Position numbers and translations under genes: made by a program
From: Anaerolineaceae bacterium UBA6801
Lineage (GTDB): Bacteria; Chloroflexota; Anaerolineae; Anaerolineales; Anaerolineaceae
Assembly: GCA_002452315.1 (NCBI GenBank)
Contig: DKFH01000098.1
Coordinates: 1,936 to 10,253 of the forward strand
Reading direction: 5' to 3'
Length of the DNA: 8,318 nt
In this document: piece after piece, positions 6,473 through 8,318 of the stretch
Numbering within the stretch: position 1 is the stretch's first letter
How the letters are laid out: every line of letters starts with the position of its first letter
The notes under the pieces: model-generated
The model's database searches: none
Seen by the model: only the letters and a program-made list of their open reading frames with translations
Told to the model about the DNA's origin: nothing

Positions 6473-8104
6473 ATGGCACCCGAAAACACACCCTGGTATA
6501 TGAATGCCATATTCTACGAGGTCCATATTCGGGCCTACTGTGATTCGAATGGTGATGGCATTGGCGATATCCCCGGACTGATCAGCAAGCTGGATTACAT
6601 CAAAAACCTGGGGGTAGATTGCATCTGGATCCTGCCCATATATCCTTCGCCGCTCAAGGATGATGGCTACGATATTGCAGATTACTATAATGTTCACCCA
6701 GATTATGGCACACTGGAAGACTTCAAACGGTTGATCGAAGAAGCCCATGCTAGGGGGGTACGGGTGATTGCCGACCTGGTGCTTAACCACACCTCCGATC
6801 AACATCCCTGGTTTCAAAAATCAAGGTCGGATCCGGATTCAAAGTACCGGGACTATTATGTATGGTCTGAGACAGATGAAAAATATTCGGATGCCAGGAT
6901 CATCTTCCTGGATACCGAAGAGTCAAACTGGACCTTCGATGAACAGGCCGGCCTGTATTACTGGCACCGGTTTTATTCTTCCCAGCCCGATCTCAATTAT
7001 GACAACCCGGCAGTCATCGAAGAAATGCGCCAGGTGATGAAATTTTGGCTGGATATGGGCATTGATGGCTTCAGAGCAGATGCTGTCCCGTATTTAATTG
7101 AGCGCGAGGGCACCAATTGCGAGAACTTACCCGAGACCCATGCAATCCTGAAAGGCTTTCGTGCCTATTTAGATGAAAATTACGAAGGTAAGATCTTGCT
7201 GGCTGAAGCAAACCAGTGGCCAGAGGACGTACTGCCCTATTTTGGCGATGGTGACGAATTCCACATGGGATTTCACTTTCCCGTCATGCCCCGCATTTTC
7301 ATGGCGACGCGCAAAGGCGATGCCAGCCCCATTCATTGGATTATGTCCCAGACTCCTGATATTCCAGAAAATACCCAATGGTGCATCTTCCTCCGCAATC
7401 ACGATGAACTGACGCTCGAAATGGTCACCGAAGAGGAACGCCAGTGGATGTGGGAGCAATACGCGCCATTGCCCCGTATGCGCCTGAATTTGGGTATCCG
7501 ACGGCGGTTGGCGCCCTTGCTGGATAATGACCAAAGAAAAATCCTCCTGGCCAATGCCCTGTTATATTCATTGCCTGGTGCGCCCATTGTGTATTATGGC
7601 GATGAGATTGGCATGGGCGATAACATCTGGCTGCCAGACCGCAACGGCGTCCGCACCCCAATGCAATGGGACACCAGTAAAAATGCCGGTTTTTCTGACG
7701 CCAACCCGGACGAATTGTACGCCCCGGTGATCGACAGCGACGAATTTCCGCTCAAAACCGTCAATGTCAAAACAGAAGAAGGTAACCCGCATTCTTTGCT
7801 CAACAAAATGCGGCATCTGATCAACGTGCGCAAATCTAACCCCATTTTTGCCCTGGGAAAATACCGGTTTTTGGCCACGGATCAAACCCAAAGTGTGTGC
7901 ATCCTGCGCACACATGGGAATGACAACATCCTGTGTGTGCTTAACCTGACCAACAACGATCAGGATATTGCACTGAACCTCACGACTTTTGCAGGTAAAA
8001 AGATCGAAAACATCTTAGATGGGAAAACATACGGCGAAGTATCAGGGAAAATAACACCACTAATGCTCCAGCCATTTGAATTTCTATGGCTGCGCTTGAC
8101 ATAA
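6473..8104 (+). CDS. treS: Trehalose synthase (maltose alpha-D-glucosyltransferase)
   Basis: GH13 enzyme (EC 5.4.99.16) that interconverts maltose and trehalose by intramolecular transglucosylation, linking glycogen/maltose metabolism to the stress solute trehalose. The 543 residues match single-domain TreS. Visible features: WYMNAIFYEVHIRAYCDSNGDGIGD at the N-terminus, the first GH13 conserved region DLVLNHTSDQHPWF, GFRADAVPYL with nucleophile D203, LLAEANQWPEDV with acid/base E245, YFGDGDEFHMGFHFPVMPRIF (typical of TreS), and FLRNHDELTLEM with transition-state D311. PGAPIVYYGDEIGMGDN and RTPMQWD follow, then a C-terminal beta domain. The start has an AGAGAGG ribosome binding site 4 bases upstream. 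There is no fused maltokinase domain, and no pep2 (maltokinase) or glgE gene is visible in the remaining downstream sequence. A plain alpha-glucosidase or oligo-1,6-glucosidase is less likely because of the ANQWPEDV and GDGDEFHM motifs. Confidence 0.94.
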   Translation: MAPENTPWYMNAIFYEVHIRAYCDSNGDGIGDIPGLISKLDYIKNLGVDCIWILPIYPSPLKDDGYDIADYYNVHPDYGTLEDFKRLIEEAHARGVRVIADLVLNHTSDQHPWFQKSRSDPDSKYRDYYVWSETDEKYSDARIIFLDTEESNWTFDEQAGLYYWHRFYSSQPDLNYDNPAVIEEMRQVMKFWLDMGIDGFRADAVPYLIEREGTNCENLPETHAILKGFRAYLDENYEGKILLAEANQWPEDVLPYFGDGDEFHMGFHFPVMPRIFMATRKGDASPIHWIMSQTPDIPENTQWCIFLRNHDELTLEMVTEEERQWMWEQYAPLPRMRLNLGIRRRLAPLLDNDQRKILLANALLYSLPGAPIVYYGDEIGMGDNIWLPDRNGVRTPMQWDTSKNAGFSDANPDELYAPVIDSDEFPLKTVNVKTEEGNPHSLLNKMRHLINVRKSNPIFALGKYRFLATDQTQSVCILRTHGNDNILCVLNLTNNDQDIALNLTTFAGKKIENILDGKTYGEVSGKITPLMLQPFEFLWLRLT

Positions 8105-8142
8105 TGTCCAGCACACACGCTGAGCAATTGCACAAATACAGG

Positions 8143-8148
8143 TAAAAT
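8143..8148 (+). promoter_or_regulatory. Candidate -10 element of a leaderless transcript
   Basis: TAAAAT lies exactly 7 bases before the ATG at 8156, the spacing expected when transcription starts on the A of the start codon. The only AGG-like sequence (8140-8142) is 13 bases from the ATG, too far to serve as a ribosome binding site. The -35 is poor (CTGAGC at 8120-8125, 17-base spacing). Confidence 0.35.
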
Positions 8149-8155
8149 TAGCGCA

Positions 8156-8318
8156 ATGGATCAAGAGAACCGCTTTAAAACCTGGCTTTCGCAGTATATC
8201 AAACCCGCCAGTCATAAACGTCGGTTGGAAATCATCGAGGATATTCGCACCGCGTCAACCCCGGGGTTTGATTATTTTTTCCTTGTGATCCTCTCAGGTT
8301 CCATTGCAACATTGGGAT
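8156..8318 (+). CDS. DUF389 / TIGR00341-type membrane protein (partial)
   Basis: Only the first 54 codons are present; the gene runs off the right edge. The protein begins MDQENRFKTWLSQYIKPA and continues with RRLEIIEDIRTASTPGFDYFFLVILSGSIATLG. The segment I-x-D-I-R-x-x-S-x-PGFDYFFL...L-S-x-IATLG matches the entry to the membrane domain of DUF389 proteins, a poorly understood family of multi-pass inner-membrane proteins with no settled function. The stretch from FFLVILSG onward is the start of the first membrane segment. The frame opens 51 bases after the treS stop codon, on the same strand. No ordinary ribosome binding site is visible, and the gene may be leaderless. Identification rests on a short stretch. 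Confidence 0.7.
   Translation, partial: MDQENRFKTWLSQYIKPASHKRRLEIIEDIRTASTPGFDYFFLVILSGSIATLG

Noticed and set aside
6386..6817. Minus-strand open frame of 143 codons over the treS 5' end
   Set aside because: Antisense to the strongly conserved GH13 N-terminus; no recognisable domain.

Overview
The window is ordinary-looking bacterial chromosome of roughly 50% GC with compact intergenic gaps. It holds six protein-coding genes, two of them cut by the window edges. The gene set and protein flavour suit a Chloroflexota bacterium of class Anaerolineae: actinobacterial/archaeal-type myo-inositol-1-phosphate synthase, ARMT1-type DUF89 phosphatase, a short second DNA polymerase III alpha, a GH13 trehalose synthase and a DUF389 membrane protein. 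That placement is inferred from gene content and rests on no marker gene.

Left part (1-763): a minus-strand feoA-feoB ferrous-iron uptake operon, with feoB running off the left edge. It is driven by a well-formed sigma70-type promoter with an inverted repeat at its -10, a candidate metal-responsive operator. Back to back with it, a plus-strand promoter drives the next gene.

Centre (764-3155): a DUF89/ARMT1-family sugar-phosphate phosphatase is followed after 79 bases by inositol-1-phosphate synthase, and a strong Rho-independent terminator closes this unit. The two may be co-transcribed, which would put a phosphosugar phosphatase next to an enzyme that turns glucose 6-phosphate into inositol 1-phosphate.

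Right-centre (3156-6378): a 1023-residue DNA polymerase III alpha-like polymerase has its own promoter. A LexA-type SOS box with one deviation from GAAC-N4-GTTC lies at the expected transcription start. The protein keeps the three polymerase aspartates, the HhH region, a clamp-binding QMNLF and an OB fold. It has a degraded PHP metal site and nothing after the OB fold. It looks like a damage-inducible accessory polymerase rather than the main replicase. This is the most interesting part of the window.

Right end (6379-8318): a trehalose synthase (maltose-trehalose interconversion) has its own promoter, and is followed by the start of a DUF389 membrane protein that may be translated from a leaderless mRNA. 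I found no RNA genes, mobile elements, CRISPR arrays or long repeats, and no evidence of a wholly new multi-gene system.
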